Source: Nocardia mexicana NBRC 108244
GTDB taxonomy: Bacteria; Actinomycetota; Actinomycetes; Mycobacteriales; Mycobacteriaceae
DNA: 64,000 nucleotides
Assembly (NCBI RefSeq): GCF_001613165.1
Contig: NZ_BDBV01000003.1
Coordinates: 101,848 to 165,847 of the forward strand
Direction of reading: 5' to 3'
Shown here: one piece after another, positions 62,601-64,000 of the stretch
How positions within the stretch are numbered: the first letter of the stretch is position 1
How the letters are laid out: each line of letters starts with the position of its first letter
Notes under the pieces: model-generated
What the model saw: the letters and a program-made list of their open reading frames with translations, nothing else
Told to the model about the DNA's origin: nothing
Databases searched by the model: none
Position numbers and translations under genes: made by a program

Positions 62601-64000
62601 TCAGACGATGGTTTGCAGGCGGGAGCCGGTGGGTTCGCGGAGGACGTGCAGGCGGCTCGGGATGCGCTGGCGCATCTCGTCGACGTGGCTGACGATGCCG
62701 ACGACCCGCCCGCCGGAACGCAATTCGTCGAGCACCCCCATGACGGCGTCGAGGGTGTCGGCGTCGAGGCTGCCGAAGCCCTCGTCGATGAACAGGGTGT
62801 CCAGCACCAGGCCGCCGGATTCCGCGGCCACCACATCGGCCAGGCCCAGTGCCAGAGCCAGTGAGGCCATGAAGGTTTCGCCGCCGGACAGGGTCTTCGC
62901 GGGGCGGACGGCGCCGGTGTAGTCGTCGCGGATGTCGAGCCCCAGCCCACCGCGCCGACCGCGGGGACCGGCCACATCGGAGTGCACGAATTCGTAACGG
63001 CCACCGGACATCCGGCCCAGCCGCACGGAACCGGCCACCGCGACCTCCTCCAGGCGGGCCGCCAGCACGTAGGAGCGCAGCGACATCCGGCGATTGTTCT
63101 CGCCGCGCCCGGCCACCACCTCGGCCAGACCCGCCAGCTCGTCGTGGGCCTGCTGCGCCGGGGCGATGCGGTCCACCGCGGCCCACAGCTGCCCGCCCAG
63201 TTCCTCCAGCTGCGCCACGCGGCGGGACGCCTCGGCATGCGCCGCCACCGCGGCGTCCAGTCGGGTACGCGCCTGCGCCACCTGGGTTTCCAGCGCCTCG
63301 AGATCGCCCGGCTCGGCACCGGCCGCGGCCTGAATCTCCGGTTCGGCCAGCACCGCCTCCGCGTGTGCCCGGGCCCGGTCGGCGGCCACCAGCTCCGCCT
63401 CGATATCGGCCTGCCGCTGCGCGGTGCGGGTCGCGGCGTCCACTACCTTCGCGTATGCCGCGAGGACGGCGTAGTCGGGCTCGGCATCGCCGACGACATC
63501 CACCTCCGTGGCCAATGCGGCGGCGCGCGCGAGCTGTTCGACCCGCCGCGCCTGCGTGCCGACCTGATCACGGGCCGTATCGGCCTCCGCCCGGGCGGTG
63601 CGCAGCTCGGCGGCGTCGCGGACGAGTGCCTCGAGGCGGGCGCGGCGGCGCTCCACCGTGCCGTCGCCGCCGGCCGCCTCGCGCAGCCGTTCGGTCAGCT
63701 CGGCCAGTCGCCGGTCGGCGGCCAGCATGCGCTCCTGCACTGCGCTGCACCGGCTTTCGAGGTCGCGCAGTTCGTCCTGCAGCCGGGTCTCGTCGGTGCG
63801 GAGGCGAGCCAGTTCGACGGTGAGGTCGTCGTGCCGGACGGCCGCGCGGCCCGCGGCCTCGTGCCGTTCGGTGGCGGCGTTCAGGGCGGCGGCCAGTTCC
63901 GCCCGGTCGCCGTCGCCGCCGCGTTCGATCAGCACCTCGATCTGGCGTTCCAGCTCCGTGCAGCGGGCCAGCGCCCGGTCGCGAACGGCCTCGGCGGCGC
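62601..64000 (-). CDS. sbcC: SbcC-family ATPase, C-terminal part (cut by window edge)
   Basis: Subunit of the SbcCD nuclease complex, cleaving hairpins and protein-blocked ends. The visible part is the coiled-coil return arm, with long Ala/Glu/Arg heptads, and the C-terminal ATPase lobe. That lobe has LSGGETFMASLALALGLADVV (signature, about 100 residues from the end), LDTLFIDEGFGSLD (Walker B) and VGIVSHVDEMRQRIP (switch His). The N-terminal Walker A half is beyond 64000. The frame stays open to the window edge. Confidence 0.93.
   Translation of the reverse strand, partial: AAEAVRDRALARCTELERQIEVLIERGGDGDRAELAAALNAATERHEAAGRAAVRHDDLTVELARLRTDETRLQDELRDLESRCSAVQERMLAADRRLAELTERLREAAGGDGTVERRRARLEALVRDAAELRTARAEADTARDQVGTQARRVEQLARAAALATEVDVVGDAEPDYAVLAAYAKVVDAATRTAQRQADIEAELVAADRARAHAEAVLAEPEIQAAAGAEPGDLEALETQVAQARTRLDAAVAAHAEASRRVAQLEELGGQLWAAVDRIAPAQQAHDELAGLAEVVAGRGENNRRMSLRSYVLAARLEEVAVAGSVRLGRMSGGRYEFVHSDVAGPRGRRGGLGLDIRDDYTGAVRPAKTLSGGETFMASLALALGLADVVAAESGGLVLDTLFIDEGFGSLDADTLDAVMGVLDELRSGGRVVGIVSHVDEMRQRIPSRLHVLREPTGSRLQTIV

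Overview
The window looks like chromosome of a Nocardia-type actinomycete (Corynebacteriales). GC content is high, GTG starts and GTGA/ATGA stop-start overlaps are common, and the gene set is mycobacteria-like: mycothiol synthesis (mshB), coenzyme F420 synthesis (fbiC), and phosphatidylinositol mannoside and lipoglycan control (pimE, lpqW). The order dapC, fdxC, fbiC, Rv1171-like, mshB, lpqW, typA, phhB, pimE, Rv1157c/Rv1158c-like mirrors the Mycobacterium tuberculosis stretch Rv1158c-Rv1178 as I remember it, read in the opposite direction and with insertions. A gene close to the rifampicin monooxygenase of Nocardia farcinica also points to Nocardia. The genus is inferred from gene content, not from a search.

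Region by region. 0-19 kb is the conserved core: dapC (cut by the left edge) and fdxC; a MarR/MFS divergon; an Uma2-type nuclease; fbiC; two bacterial PH-domain membrane proteins; a Tat-exported PhoD phosphodiesterase; the lpqW-mshB-52 aa-membrane protein operon; typA; a tiny Cys/Lys-rich protein; phhB; pimE; and an exported Ala/Pro-rich protein. 18.6-22 kb holds a Ser-x-x triplet-repeat protein, a DUF1906 Tat protein, an internally duplicated protein and a CHAP peptidase. 22.1-25.7 kb is a four-gene osmoprotectant ABC operon whose first gene appears to use a CTG start. 26.4-31.9 kb holds a HAD-like protein, a NarI-like protein without its heme histidines, a UbiB-type kinase, a TetR and a PucR regulator, and a flavodoxin.

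31.9-42.6 kb is an accessory xenobiotic or stress stretch: epoxide hydrolase, DUF1508 protein, MHS-family transporter, APH-like kinase, a P450 lacking ExxR, a TetR/nitroreductase divergon, a rifampicin monooxygenase with a possible rifamycin-associated element, a dehalogenase-like protein lacking its catalytic His, and an HxlR regulator. 42.6-44.6 kb looks more recently acquired: a GIY-YIG protein, a decayed spacer, and a Fic protein preceded by a 59-residue antitoxin-like ORF. Core genes return with ychF and a PknB-like kinase.

48.0-52.5 kb is the most system-like part. Around a 695 bp gene-free control region, two divergent operons encode four Roadblock/LC7-type proteins and two DUF4388-like plus winged-helix proteins. 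A resolvase-fold-like protein ends one arm. There is no partner GTPase or histidine kinase in sight. The right end holds a DinB-type and a WYL-type gene, a sugar ABC operon without an ATPase, cstA-ybdD, a split adaptive-response pair (Ada-AlkA fusion and ogt) and the 3' part of sbcC.

Two copies of an approximately 81 bp repeat sit exactly on stop/start GTGA junctions (lpqW-mshB and cstA-ybdD). Both are translated in the same frame, like the MIRU elements of mycobacteria.
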